NCBI RefSeq assembly: GCF_030409305.1
Contig: NZ_JAUFPQ010000023.1
Coordinates: 124,001 to 188,000 of the forward strand
Length of the DNA: 64,000 nucleotides
Direction: 5' to 3'
From: Halomonas maura
GTDB taxonomy: Bacteria > Pseudomonadota > Gammaproteobacteria > Pseudomonadales > Halomonadaceae
Of this stretch, positions 54,672 to 64,000 are shown in pieces; position 1 is the stretch's first letter; the number at the start of each line of letters is the position of its first letter. The notes beneath the pieces are model-generated. The model saw only the letters and a list, made by a program, of their open reading frames with translations, was not told the origin of the DNA and ran no database searches. Position numbers and translations under genes: made by a program.

Positions 54672-56177
54672 TCAGCCCTCGACCAGTGACAGCCAGGCCT
54701 GCGCCAGCCAGCGACCGGCGCGGAGGATCTCGTCATCGCGGGAGCCGGCATAGCCCAGCACCAGCCCCGGACGCCCCGGCGCCTCCAGGTAGTAGCCCGA
54801 GAGCGGCGACAGGGTGATGCCATTGGCCGCGCCGCGCTCGACCAGGGTCGCCTCGAGGCCGGCATCGTCGAGCCAGGCCACCAGGTGCATGCCGGCCTGC
54901 CCTTCCGACAGCACGAGCCCCCGCGCCACGGCCGGCGCCAGCGCCCGGCGCAGCAGCGCCTGGCGTTGCCGATAGCAGTCGCGCATCTGGCGCACGTGCC
55001 GGGAGAAGTGCCCGGCGGCGATGAACTCGCCCAGCGCCGCCTGCACCGTGTACTGCCCCTCGCGATGCAGGCGGGCATTGGCGCGCCGGAAGGGCTCCAC
55101 CAGGGCCTCGGGCAACACCAGGTAGCCGAGCCGCAGCCCCGGATAGAGCACCTTGCTGAGGGTGCCGACATAGATCACCCGGGCCGACTCGGTGAGCCCC
55201 TGGAGGGCGGCGATGGGGCGCTGGCCATAGCGGAATTCGCTGTCGTAGTCGTCCTCCACGATCCAGGCGCCGTGCGTCTCGGCCGCCTCGAGCAACGCCA
55301 GACGCCGCGGGAGACTCATGGTCACGCCGCTGGGATACTGATGGGAGGGCGTCACGTAGATCAGGCGCGGGTCGGCCTGCCCCGAGGGCACGCCTCCGGG
55401 ATCCATGCCCTCGCCATCCACCGGGACCGGCACCAACTCGAGGCCGGAGGCATCGAAGCAGGCCTGGGCGCCGCCGTAGCCAGGCTCCTCCATCCACACC
55501 GCGTCGCCCGGGTCGCCCAGCATCCGCGCGATCAGCTCGAAGCCCTGCTGGGCCCCCTGCACCACCAGCACCTGCTCCGGGCGACAGCGCACCGAGCGCG
55601 ACAGCCGCAGGTAGTCACACAGCACCTCGCGCAGCGCCGTCACGCCGCCCTGGGCGCGGTAGTCCAGCCACGCCTCGGGGGCGCGCCGCTGGTGACGCTT
55701 GAGCAGTCGCTGCCAGAGCTCGCGGGGAAAGCGGTCGAGGGCCGGCACCCCCGGCGGGAAGGCGCCGTGATGCCCGTCCGACGGGGCACAGAACCTCAGC
55801 AGCCGCTCGCCGCGCGGCGACAGCACCGCCGTCGGCGGAGCATCGTCCGGCCTCTCCGACGGCGTTCCGGGGCGGCCGAACGGCAGGTCGGCGACGAAGG
55901 TGCCGGCGCCGGGGCGGGTCTCCAGGAACCCCTCGGCGACCAGCTGGTCGATGGCGTCCAGCACGCTGTTGCGCCCCACCCCCAGCTCCCGGGCCAGGCG
56001 GCGCGACGACGGCAGCCGGCAGCCGCTGGCCAGGCGCCCCGACTGGATCCAGGCCCGCAGCGCCCGATACAGGCGGCGGGCCAGCGGCAGCGACGAGGCT
56101 TGCGTCAGTTCGATGCCCAGGGCCTCGCCGACCCAATCGGCGTGCACGGCGACAACCGGTCCCATGATTTTCCCCAT
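54672..56177 (-). CDS. MocR/PdxR-type GntR-aminotransferase fusion regulator
   Basis: 501 residues. N-terminal GntR winged helix (LYRALRAWIQSGRLASGCRLPSSRRLARELGVGRNSVLDAIDQL, about 38-80), then a linker and a PLP aminotransferase-like domain (about 130-500) with VVQGAQQGFELIARML, YVTPSHQYPSGVTMS, VEDDYDSEFRYG and the PLP-Lys segment GTLSKVLYPGLRLGYL. PdxR and relatives control vitamin B6 or related genes; the ligand here is uncertain. It is divergent from GNAT-PaiB-GNAT, its probable targets. Start at 56177 has AGGA upstream; an ATG four codons later is possible. Confidence 0.88.
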   Translation of the reverse strand: MGKIMGPVVAVHADWVGEALGIELTQASSLPLARRLYRALRAWIQSGRLASGCRLPSSRRLARELGVGRNSVLDAIDQLVAEGFLETRPGAGTFVADLPFGRPGTPSERPDDAPPTAVLSPRGERLLRFCAPSDGHHGAFPPGVPALDRFPRELWQRLLKRHQRRAPEAWLDYRAQGGVTALREVLCDYLRLSRSVRCRPEQVLVVQGAQQGFELIARMLGDPGDAVWMEEPGYGGAQACFDASGLELVPVPVDGEGMDPGGVPSGQADPRLIYVTPSHQYPSGVTMSLPRRLALLEAAETHGAWIVEDDYDSEFRYGQRPIAALQGLTESARVIYVGTLSKVLYPGLRLGYLVLPEALVEPFRRANARLHREGQYTVQAALGEFIAAGHFSRHVRQMRDCYRQRQALLRRALAPAVARGLVLSEGQAGMHLVAWLDDAGLEATLVERGAANGITLSPLSGYYLEAPGRPGLVLGYAGSRDDEILRAGRWLAQAWLSLVEG

Positions 56178-56180
56178 AAC

Positions 56181-56200
56181 TGGTCCTTATCAGGGAACCA
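56181..56200. promoter_or_regulatory. Putative operator between MocR gene and divergent GNAT gene
   Basis: TGGTCC at 56181-56186 and GGAACCA at 56194-56200 form an imperfect inverted repeat in the 76-base divergent gap, immediately upstream of the regulator's start. MocR regulators often bind near such sites; this is suggestive only. Confidence 0.3.
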
Positions 56201-56253
56201 CTATGCCGACAGACTCTGATGCTGTCACCGCTGCCCACACGGAGGAGATCACC

Positions 56254-56697
56254 ATGCCCATCCGCCATGCCCGGCTCGCCGATGTCGAGGCCCTGGGCGA
56301 GCTGCTCGACGCCTATCGGGTCTTCTACGGCCGGGCCAGCGACCCGGACGCCGCCCGCCACTTCATTGCCCGGCGCCTGGGGCTGGGCGACGCCCACCTG
56401 CTGGTGCACGACGACGCGGGAGCCCTGCAGGGCTTCGTCCAGCTCTACCCGCTGTTCAGCACCGTGCGCCTGGCGCCGCTATGGCAACTCAACGACCTGT
56501 TCGTGGCGCCCCATGCCCGTCGCCGGGGCATCGGGCGTGGCCTGTTGCAGGCCGCGGCCGACCTGGCCCAGGCCGAAGGCGTCCGGCACCTGAAGCTGTC
56601 CACCGGCATCGACAACCGAGCCGCCCAATCCCTCTATGAATCGCAGGGCTGGCGGCGCGACCGGGCCTTCCATCACTACGCCCTGAGCCTCGACTGA
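56254..56697 (+). CDS. GNAT family N-acetyltransferase
   Basis: 147 residues. GNAT fold with the acetyl-CoA loop in LNDLFVAPHARRRGIGRGLL (about 78-97, motif A R-x-x-G-x-G) and LSTGIDNRAAQSLYESQGW (about 117, motif B). MPIRHARLADVEAL is a standard GNAT opening. ATG 56254 follows GGAGGAG; an in-frame ATG at 56203 upstream of the ribosome binding site is not used. First gene of a three-gene unit with paiB-like and another GNAT gene, divergent from the MocR regulator. Substrate unknown. Confidence 0.85.
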   Translation: MPIRHARLADVEALGELLDAYRVFYGRASDPDAARHFIARRLGLGDAHLLVHDDAGALQGFVQLYPLFSTVRLAPLWQLNDLFVAPHARRRGIGRGLLQAAADLAQAEGVRHLKLSTGIDNRAAQSLYESQGWRRDRAFHHYALSLD

Positions 56698-56707
56698 CGG
56701 AGCCCCC

Positions 56708-57340
56708 ATGTACCGACCCCGTGATACCCGCATGCCCCTGGCACAGGCCCAGGCGCTGATCGATGCCCATGGCTTCGCGATGCTCGTGGACGGCAGCCTG
56801 CGGGCCAGTCACCTGCCCCTGGTGCTGGAGCGTGGCGAAGGCGCACTGGGCACCCTCTACGGCCATTTCGCCCGCGCCAACCCCCACTGGCGCGAGCTGG
56901 AGGGGCGGCGGGTGCTGGCCGTCTTCCAGGGGCCGCATGCCTATGTGTCGCCCCGCTGGTACGCCGCCAGGCCGGCGGTACCGACCTGGAACTATGCGGC
57001 CGTGCACGCCGGCGGCACCCTCGAGCGACTCGACGATGCCGCCACCCAGGCGGCCTTCGACACCCTGGTGGCCAAGTACGAGCCCGATCTGCTCGGCGAC
57101 GCGGAGATCCTGAGTGATGCCTATCGCCGACGGCTGGTCGAGGGCACCATCGGCTTCCGGATACGCCTGGACGATCTGCAGGGCAAGGCCAAGCTGGGCC
57201 TGGGCCGCTCGCGGGAGGACCAGGCCGGCGTCCTGGCCGGGCTGGGCGACAGCGCCGATCCACTGGCCCGGCAACTGGGGGCCTATACCGAACGCTATCT
57301 CGAGGACACGCTCGAGACGGAGGGCGAGGATGTCCCCTGA
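56708..57340 (+). CDS. PaiB-family FMN-binding negative transcriptional regulator
   Basis: 210 residues. Split-barrel FMN-binding family: MYRPRDTRMPLAQAQALI opening, LEGRRVLAVFQGPHAYVSPRWY (about 59-80), VPTWNYAAVHAGG (about 89), and GTIGFRIRLDDLQGKAKLGLGRSREDQAGV (about 147 on), all PaiB marks. PaiB of Bacillus is a repressor; gammaproteobacterial relatives are often next to MocR regulators and GNATs as here, so an enzyme role with FMN is also possible. It starts 10 bases after the GNAT gene and overlaps the following GNAT by 11 bases. Confidence 0.9.
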   Translation: MYRPRDTRMPLAQAQALIDAHGFAMLVDGSLRASHLPLVLERGEGALGTLYGHFARANPHWRELEGRRVLAVFQGPHAYVSPRWYAARPAVPTWNYAAVHAGGTLERLDDAATQAAFDTLVAKYEPDLLGDAEILSDAYRRRLVEGTIGFRIRLDDLQGKAKLGLGRSREDQAGVLAGLGDSADPLARQLGAYTERYLEDTLETEGEDVP

Positions 57341-58094
57341 TATCGCAGGCGGTTCGCTCGGCGTGCTGGGCCCCCATGGCCAGCCCATCGGCGAGACGGT
57401 GGACGACTGGCAGGGCGCGATGCCGCTCCCGGACACGACCCTGACCGGGCGCCGGGTCCGCGTGGAACCCCTGGATGCCGGCCGCCATGGCGATGCCCTC
57501 CACGCCGCCCTGGGCGAGCCGGGGGAGACGCCCGGTGACGCTCCTGAGGCGCGCTGGACCTACCTCGGCGGCATCCCCTATGCGAACAGGGACGAGTTCG
57601 ATACCTGGCTGGCCGCCCGGGCCGATAGCCGCGAGCCGCGGTTCCGGGCCATCGTCGACCGGGCCAGCGGCCTGGCGGTGGGACTGGCCGCCTACCTGAA
57701 CGGCGTGCCCGAGCACGGCAGCCTCGAGGTGGGACACCTGCATTTCTCGCCGCGCCTGCGGCGCACCCCGGCCGCCACGGAGGCCATGGCGCTGATGATG
57801 CGTCATGCCTTCGCCCTGGGCTATCGCCGCTACGAATGGAAGTGCGATACCCTCAATGCAGCGTCGCGGCGGGCCGCCACCCGCCTGGGCTTTCGCCTCG
57901 AGGGCGTCTTCCGCCAGCACCGGGTGGTGGCCGGGCGCAATCGCGACACCGCCTGGTTCTCGATCCTGGACGGCGAATGGCCGGCCCTGGAGGCGCGCCT
58001 GTGGCGCTGGCTATCGCCGGACAACTTCGATGCAAAGGGGCGACAGCGCCTCTCGCTTTCGGCCCTGACGGCGCGATCATCCGCCAGCGGCTGA
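57330..58094 (+). CDS. RimJ/RimL-type GNAT acetyltransferase
   Basis: 254 residues. GNAT domain (about 40-220) of the ribosomal-protein acetyltransferase type: TLTGRRVRVEPLDAGRHG (about 37), a beta bulge GSLEVGHLHFSP (about 130), and MMRHAFALGYRRYEWKCDTLN with AASRRAATRLGFRLEGVF (about 177-195), followed by W-E-rich WPALEARLW. ATG 57330 lies inside the end of paiB (11-base overlap). Third gene of the unit controlled, presumably, by the MocR protein. Convergent with the ABC transporter gene. Confidence 0.87.
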   Translation: MSPDIAGGSLGVLGPHGQPIGETVDDWQGAMPLPDTTLTGRRVRVEPLDAGRHGDALHAALGEPGETPGDAPEARWTYLGGIPYANRDEFDTWLAARADSREPRFRAIVDRASGLAVGLAAYLNGVPEHGSLEVGHLHFSPRLRRTPAATEAMALMMRHAFALGYRRYEWKCDTLNAASRRAATRLGFRLEGVFRQHRVVAGRNRDTAWFSILDGEWPALEARLWRWLSPDNFDAKGRQRLSLSALTARSSASG

Positions 58095-58120
58095 CGCCGC
58101 CTCCTCGTCGAGGTCTGCGC

Positions 58121-60010
<1,890 letters not shown>

Positions 60011-60136
60011 GCGCGCCTCGGCATGGGAGCGGACCCGGCAGCGCGACGCTGCCGGGGTAATATGCGCCGGACCGGCTGGAACGGCGGCTCGTCGACGCCC
60101 CCGGCCGGGGTCCGGGTCATGCGACCCTGGGGCGGG

Positions 60137-60358
60137 TCACTCGTTCTGGTAGGGACGGCTCCAGAGCCTGGCCGGCTCGTGGCGGTTGAGGACCTCCTCG
60201 ACCTCACGCTGCGCCGAGTCGCCGATGATCACCTTGAGCTCCCGGGCCTGCTCGTCGAGGAACAACGACTCCCGGGGAAACCCGTCGGAGACCAGCTCGT
60301 CGAACGCGTTCCGGGCCTTGAGCTCGCTGTCGTAGGCCGCCGTGACGGTCTGCGTCAT
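60137..60358 (-). CDS. Small uncharacterised protein, general-stress-like
   Basis: 73 residues. TAAYDSELKARNAFDELVSDGF (about 5-26) resembles the ExxA-x2-AVxEL-GF repeat of the small DUF1269/17-kDa general-stress domains. GGAGG with a further AGG lies before ATG 60358; longer frames add unrelated residues. Stand-alone between the ABC exporter and the creatinase-like gene; function unknown. Confidence 0.65.
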   Translation of the reverse strand: MTQTVTAAYDSELKARNAFDELVSDGFPRESLFLDEQARELKVIIGDSAQREVEEVLNRHEPARLWSRPYQNE

Positions 60359-60466
60359 GACCTCTTCCTCCTGCATGGCTGATGTCGCCCCGACCGCTGC
60401 CGCCGGGGCCCTCTCAGCATGGCTCCTCCCCCGGCGTGCCGCCAACCGATGGGCGATGCACCCCGC

Positions 60467-61654
60467 TCAGGGCATCTCGCGCAGCCGCCAGTCGTTGTCG
60501 GTGAGCGGCTCGCCCCCGTCGGGCGTGACCCGCACGGTGTCGCTCAGGCCGATGCCCCACTGCCCCGGCAGGCGCAGGCAGAGCGGCAGGTGGAAGACCA
60601 TGTCGGCCTCGAACTCGCGGACCTGGCCGCGGGCGATGTAGCCGGTGCCCTCGACCCAGCTGGGCGGGAACTGGCCGCCCACCGCATAGCCGAACACGCC
60701 CGAGAAGAACACCCGATCGGCGTGGGGCGCCAGCACCGCCTCGGCGGCCCGCGCCGCATCGTCGAAGCTGCGGCCCGGGCGCATCGCCGCGATCAGCGCC
60801 TCGTACATCCCCCGGCCGACATCGCGGAGCTCGTGCATCCCGGGGCCGGCCCGGCCGGCCACGGCGGTGCGCATCATCGGCGCCGTGTAGCGCTGGAAGG
60901 CCGCGCCGAACTCCAGGAACACCGGCTCGTCCCGGGCGATCACCCGCCGCTTGTGGTTGACGTGGATGGTGCCGCTGCGCGCCCCGCTGGTGACGATGGG
61001 CTGCAGGCTCATGAACTCGCTGCCCGCCGCCAGCATCGCCCGGGCGCCCTCCGCGGCCACCTCGTTGTCGGTCACCCCGGGGGCGATGGCCGCCATGGCC
61101 GCGCGCAGCCCCGCCGAGGTGATGCGCGCGCTCTCGCGCAGGCACTCGAGCTCGAGCGCGCTCTTGACGATACGCAACCGGTCGAGCAGCTCGCCCCCCT
61201 CGTGGCGGAAGCGCTCGGCGCCCAGCCGCGCCTGGAGGGGCTGGATCACCCCGAGGCGCAGCCCGGCGCCCATGGCGTCGATGCCGATGGTGTGGAACGG
61301 CGCCAGCACCTCGGCCAGTGGCTCGACGACCTCCTCGACCCCCTCCCAGCGGTAGCCGAGGATCTCGTCGACCCGCGCGGTGACCACCGCCGGCCCGGTC
61401 TCGATGGAGGCGACCTGCAGCACCAGCCGCTCCACCGAGACCACCAGGCAGGCATGCACCGAGACCTCGAAGGTGTGGTAGCCGGTGAGATAGTGGATAT
61501 CGGCCGGGTCGGTGAGCAGCAGGGCCTCGAGGCCGGCCTCGCGCATGGCGGCACGCAGCCGCGTGCAGCGGGCCTCGAGCTCGGCCTCGGGAAAGGGCAG
61601 CTCGCTGCCGCCGAGGGCCTCGGCGAGAACGTGGCGATAGCGGTGGTGATCCAT
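60467..61654 (-). CDS. M24-fold hydrolase, creatinase/ectoine hydrolase (DoeA)-like
   Basis: 395 residues. Creatinase N-terminal domain (1-150; [19 protein letters not shown], about 47) and a pita-bread C-terminal domain. In PepP-type metal enzymes the first ligand block is LxDxGxxYxGYxSD; here it is [18 protein letters not shown], so both metal aspartates are absent (E and A). That is the pattern of metal-free C-N hydrolases such as creatinase and DoeA, not aminopeptidases. [10 protein letters not shown] remains at the end. ATG 61654 has GGAG five bases upstream; a start 21 codons earlier is unlikely. A lone gene, so its pathway is not evident. Confidence 0.8.
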   Translation of the reverse strand: MDHHRYRHVLAEALGGSELPFPEAELEARCTRLRAAMREAGLEALLLTDPADIHYLTGYHTFEVSVHACLVVSVERLVLQVASIETGPAVVTARVDEILGYRWEGVEEVVEPLAEVLAPFHTIGIDAMGAGLRLGVIQPLQARLGAERFRHEGGELLDRLRIVKSALELECLRESARITSAGLRAAMAAIAPGVTDNEVAAEGARAMLAAGSEFMSLQPIVTSGARSGTIHVNHKRRVIARDEPVFLEFGAAFQRYTAPMMRTAVAGRAGPGMHELRDVGRGMYEALIAAMRPGRSFDDAARAAEAVLAPHADRVFFSGVFGYAVGGQFPPSWVEGTGYIARGQVREFEADMVFHLPLCLRLPGQWGIGLSDTVRVTPDGGEPLTDNDWRLREMP

Positions 61655-61747
61655 GGGGGCTCCAGGCGCAGGGGACCTCCCGCCAGTGTAGCCGGGACGG
61701 GCCGGGCGACCGGGCAAATAAGGCTGTTACCGCACCGCCCGGTTTCG

Positions 61748-61753
61748 TAGAAT
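61748..61753 (+). promoter_or_regulatory. Possible -10 box of the yebC-type gene
   Basis: TAGAAT, 36 bases upstream of the ATG; the -35 candidate TGTTAC 17 bases upstream is weak. Confidence 0.3.
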
Positions 61754-61788
61754 CCTGGCACGAGACCAGACGCAACAGGACAAATGCA

Positions 61789-62508
61789 ATGGGCAGGGCC
61801 TTCCAGAACCGCAAGGAATCCATGGCCAAGACGGCCGCCGCCAAGACCAAGGTCTACAGCAAGTACGGCCGCGAGATCTACGTCTGCGCCAAGCAGGGCG
61901 GCGTCGACCCCAATGGCAACCTGGCCCTGCGCGGGCTGATCGACCGCGCCAAGAAGGACCAGGTGCCGTCCCACGTGATCGACAAGGCCCTGGACAAGGC
62001 CAGCGGCGTGGGCGGCGAGGACTACTCCCCGGCCCGCTACGAAGGCTTCGGCCCGGGCAACTGCATGGTCATCGTCGAGTGCCTGACCGACAACCCCAAC
62101 CGCACCTTCGGCGACGTGCGCGCCTGCTTCAACAAGGCCAAGAGCAAGCTCGGCACCCCGGGCAGCGTCAGCCACATGTTCGACCACTGCGCCATCCTGG
62201 CCTTTGCCGGCGAGGATGAGGAGGCCACCCTGGAGGCGCTGATGGAGGCCGACGTCGACGTCACCGACATCGAGAACGAGGATGGCCGGATCACCGTCTT
62301 CGCGCCGCATACCGACTACGCCAAGGCCAAGCTGGCGCTGATCGATGCCTTCGGCGAGCTCGACTTCGAGGTCGACGAGATCCAGTTCGTGCCCCAGACC
62401 ACCACCCCGGTGGAAGGCGACGACGTGGCGATGTTCGACAAGCTGCTCGACAGCCTCAACGAGCTGGACGACGTCCAGAACGTCTACCACAGCGCCGAGC
62501 TGGACTGA
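61789..62508 (+). CDS. YebC/PmpR-family (TACO1) regulator
   Basis: 239 residues. Typical opening [32 protein letters not shown], then [51 protein letters not shown] and the end [19 protein letters not shown]. It resembles the YeeN subgroup, which differs from YebC by the RAFQNRKES opening. Proteins of this family bind DNA and the ribosome; a role in translation of proline-rich runs has been reported for YebC-type members. Bounded by a strong bidirectional terminator. Confidence 0.92.
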   Translation: MGRAFQNRKESMAKTAAAKTKVYSKYGREIYVCAKQGGVDPNGNLALRGLIDRAKKDQVPSHVIDKALDKASGVGGEDYSPARYEGFGPGNCMVIVECLTDNPNRTFGDVRACFNKAKSKLGTPGSVSHMFDHCAILAFAGEDEEATLEALMEADVDVTDIENEDGRITVFAPHTDYAKAKLALIDAFGELDFEVDEIQFVPQTTTPVEGDDVAMFDKLLDSLNELDDVQNVYHSAELD

Positions 62509-62534
62509 CGCCCGCCTCGCCGACCCCGCCCATG

Positions 62535-62570
62535 ACGCCAGCGGCCGCCCCTCGGGGCGGCCGCTGGCGT
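62535..62570. terminator. Bidirectional hairpin, yebC-type gene versus NlpE-META gene
   Basis: 17-base arms ACGCCAGCGGCCGCCCC and GGGGCGGCCGCTGGCGT around a two-base centre, in the 75-base gap between convergent stops. Confidence 0.75.
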
Positions 62571-62583
62571 GGCGAGGCGCGGC

Positions 62584-63354
62584 TCAGGTCAGGTGGCGCA
62601 CCACGAAGCGGGCCAGCAGCCGGCCCCGCGCATCGTAGAACTCGAGTTGGTCGGCCAGCACGCGGTAGCCGGCCGTGGCCTCCAGGGCGGCCAGGAAGCG
62701 CGACTCGAGGGGGGCGCCCTTCGCGCAGGCCATGCGGGTGCCGGCCAGCGTACCGAAGCGCAGCGCATCGCCCCTCAGCAGATAGGCACCCGCCAGGCGG
62801 TTGCAGCCGGTGGCGCCGGCCACCCGATTGTCCTCGCCATGCAGGACCAGGTGCGGCTCGCGCCCCTCGGCCGGCACCGTCACCGGGGTATCGCCCAACT
62901 GGACCAGCTTCCAGTAGGTGTCCTCCAGGGTCTCGCTCACGAAGGCCTCGGTGCGTCGCAGCCGGTAGTCCAGCGCGGAGTCGATCTCGCGCCCCTCCAG
63001 GTCGAGCAGCTCGAGGGTGTCGGCATCGCGCACCCGCCACAGCCGCGGTCCCTGATCGCCGCCGGCCAGGGTGAGGGTCCGGTGGCTGCCATCCAGCGAC
63101 CAGTTGCCGCGCTCGTGAAAGCGGCGACGCTCGTCCGGCCCCAGGTAGGCCGTGGCCAGGGTGTAGACCCCGTCGGGGAACAGCGAGAGGTGATAGCGGA
63201 TGCCCTCGCAGTCGGCACAGGGCAGTTCGCCGCGGAAGCTGGCCGGCAGCTCGCCCAGCGCCGGCTCCTGCTTGCCGGCGCGCTCGAGCGCCGCACAGCC
63301 CACCAGGAAGACGGCGGTCAGCAGGAAATAGGCATAGAGGAACATCCTTTTCAT
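62584..63354 (-). CDS. NlpE-like and META-domain lipoprotein
   Basis: 256 residues. Signal peptide with lipobox AVFLVGC (Cys about 20). Residues ~35-130 are NlpE N-terminal-like: FRGELPCADCEGIRYHLSLFPDGVYTL (CxxC in PCADC). Residues ~145-256 are a META/HslJ domain: WKLVQLG, TGCNRLAGAYLL and TRMACAKGAPLESRF. NlpE signals envelope stress through Cpx and META proteins are linked to heat and novobiocin tolerance; a fused form is common in this lineage. ATG 63354 precedes a hydrophobic core; the frame extends further upstream without a signal peptide. Confidence 0.85.
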   Translation of the reverse strand: MKRMFLYAYFLLTAVFLVGCAALERAGKQEPALGELPASFRGELPCADCEGIRYHLSLFPDGVYTLATAYLGPDERRRFHERGNWSLDGSHRTLTLAGGDQGPRLWRVRDADTLELLDLEGREIDSALDYRLRRTEAFVSETLEDTYWKLVQLGDTPVTVPAEGREPHLVLHGEDNRVAGATGCNRLAGAYLLRGDALRFGTLAGTRMACAKGAPLESRFLAALEATAGYRVLADQLEFYDARGRLLARFVVRHLT

Positions 63355-63415
63355 CGGGGAACATCCTGTCGCACGGGGGCGGGTACGCGCTTTGACCACA
63401 GGATGCGAAAAGGTT

Positions 63416-63438
63416 CGGCGCGGCCGCTGGCCGCGCCG
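63416..63438 (-). terminator. Terminator of the DUF4399 gene
   Basis: CGGCGCGGCC, three-base loop, GGCCGCGCCG (10-base stem), followed on the minus strand by AACCTTTTCGC. It sits directly after the stop of the DUF4399 gene. Confidence 0.6.
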
Positions 63439-63443
63439 GGAGA

Positions 63444-63887
63444 TCACTCCACGGTGATGGTGATCGGCGCCGAGATCACCGGCGGATCGAAGCTCAGGTG
63501 GCGATGGTCCATGAACAGCAGCTGCAGGGTGTGCTCGCCGGGGGGCAACTCCAGGGTGGCCTGGGTCTGGCCGCCGCCGAAGTGGCGGGTCTGTTCGGTG
63601 GAGGGCAGCGGGGCCGAGAGATCGACGTCCGCCAGCGGCGTGTCGATCAGCAGGTGATGGTGGCCGGTGTTCGGGGCCTCCATGCCGGCCGGGGCCACCC
63701 CCATGCCCTTTAGCCCCATGCGCACGGTCAGCGGTCCCGAGACGGTGGCGCCATCCTGTGGCGCGATGATGTCGACCTTCGCGTCCTCCGGCGGCGCCTG
63801 GCGCTGCATCTCCTCGGCCAGGGCCGGCGAGGCCAGCAGGGCGCTGCCGAGCAGCACGGCGGCGATTCCGGAAAGTGAACGGCGCAT
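63444..63887 (-). CDS. Secreted DUF4399 protein
   Basis: 147 residues. Signal peptide (1-24, IAAVLLGSALLASPALAEE). The rest is the DUF4399 domain: VDIIAPQDGATVSGPLTVRMGLKGMGVAPAG (in part), NTGHHHLLIDTPL (about 74), FGGGQTQATLELPPGEHTLQLLFMDHRH. GHHHLLID is the hallmark. Probably periplasmic; function unknown. AGGAGG lies seven bases before ATG 63887. The 113 bases upstream to the window edge hold no further gene that I can see. Confidence 0.87.
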   Translation of the reverse strand: MRRSLSGIAAVLLGSALLASPALAEEMQRQAPPEDAKVDIIAPQDGATVSGPLTVRMGLKGMGVAPAGMEAPNTGHHHLLIDTPLADVDLSAPLPSTEQTRHFGGGQTQATLELPPGEHTLQLLFMDHRHLSFDPPVISAPITITVE

Positions 63888-64000
63888 GACGATACCTCCT
63901 GTACCTGGTTGGGCTCCAGGACGGGCCCCTTGGCCCGTCGCGAGCGTGCCCGGGCGGCGGGCACGACAGCCACAGTGTAGCAAGGCTCGCCCCGCCTGCC

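Noticed and set aside
60467..61654. Xaa-Pro aminopeptidase (PepP)
   Set aside because: The two metal-binding Asp positions of the first ligand block are Glu and Ala.

Overview
This 64 kb window is a GC-rich, gene-dense piece of a gammaproteobacterial chromosome. Several gene orders are typical of the class: dapA-bamC-MBL hydrolase-purC with a divergent bcp, and purL with mltF and tadA. Lipoproteins carry classical lipoboxes, and a C-N hydrolase resembles the ectoine hydrolase DoeA. Together with the very high GC this suggests Halomonadaceae (Halomonas-like); this is an inference, as no rRNA is present.

Layout. 1-0.7 kb: 3' part of trmO. 0.7-11.3 kb: one long minus-strand operon with an aerobic Mo-hydroxylase (large subunit fused to a CoxG-like domain), an acyl-CoA ligase, a crotonase, a BenE-type permease, the Mo-cofactor factors XdhC and MocA, and an AraC regulator. 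It looks like a catabolic pathway for an aromatic or heteroaromatic acid whose substrate cannot be read from sequence. 11.5-20.2 kb: housekeeping (purC, MBL hydrolase, bamC, dapA, bcp, perM, tusA, bepA, nadA, two tRNA-Lys). 20.3-33.9 kb: rluB, scpB, scpA, radD, a crotonase, an AmiS/UreI channel, a small zinc-ribbon protein, purL, mltF, tadA and tesB. 34.2-46.3 kb: a GcvT/DmdA-like C1 transferase, tRNA-Thr, a collapsed umuDC remnant behind an intact LexA box, a CoA-transferase, a YbaK deacylase, an EF-G-like GTPase, a membrane protein/exported PIMT pair, and an MgtC/SapB protein.

46.3-54.5 kb is the accessory-looking part. It has a HAD phosphatase, two decayed genes lying back to back (a GGDEF diguanylate cyclase and a flavodoxin-fold quinone reductase), a DUF4231/SLATT-like two-TM protein, a glycine-zipper lipoprotein, a secreted protein of unknown function, and a 1428-residue TIR-STAND NTPase-TM-beta-propeller protein. 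The last is the best candidate for a little-described signalling or immunity system. 54.7-58.1 kb: a MocR/PdxR regulator divergent from GNAT-PaiB-GNAT. 58.1-64 kb: an ABC exporter, a small stress-type protein, a creatinase/DoeA-like hydrolase, a YebC-family regulator, an NlpE-META lipoprotein and a DUF4399 protein.

I saw no rRNA, CRISPR array, transposase or integrase. Starts were chosen from ribosome binding sites and family alignment, often well inside the longest open frame. All functional calls come from reading motifs; no database search was run.
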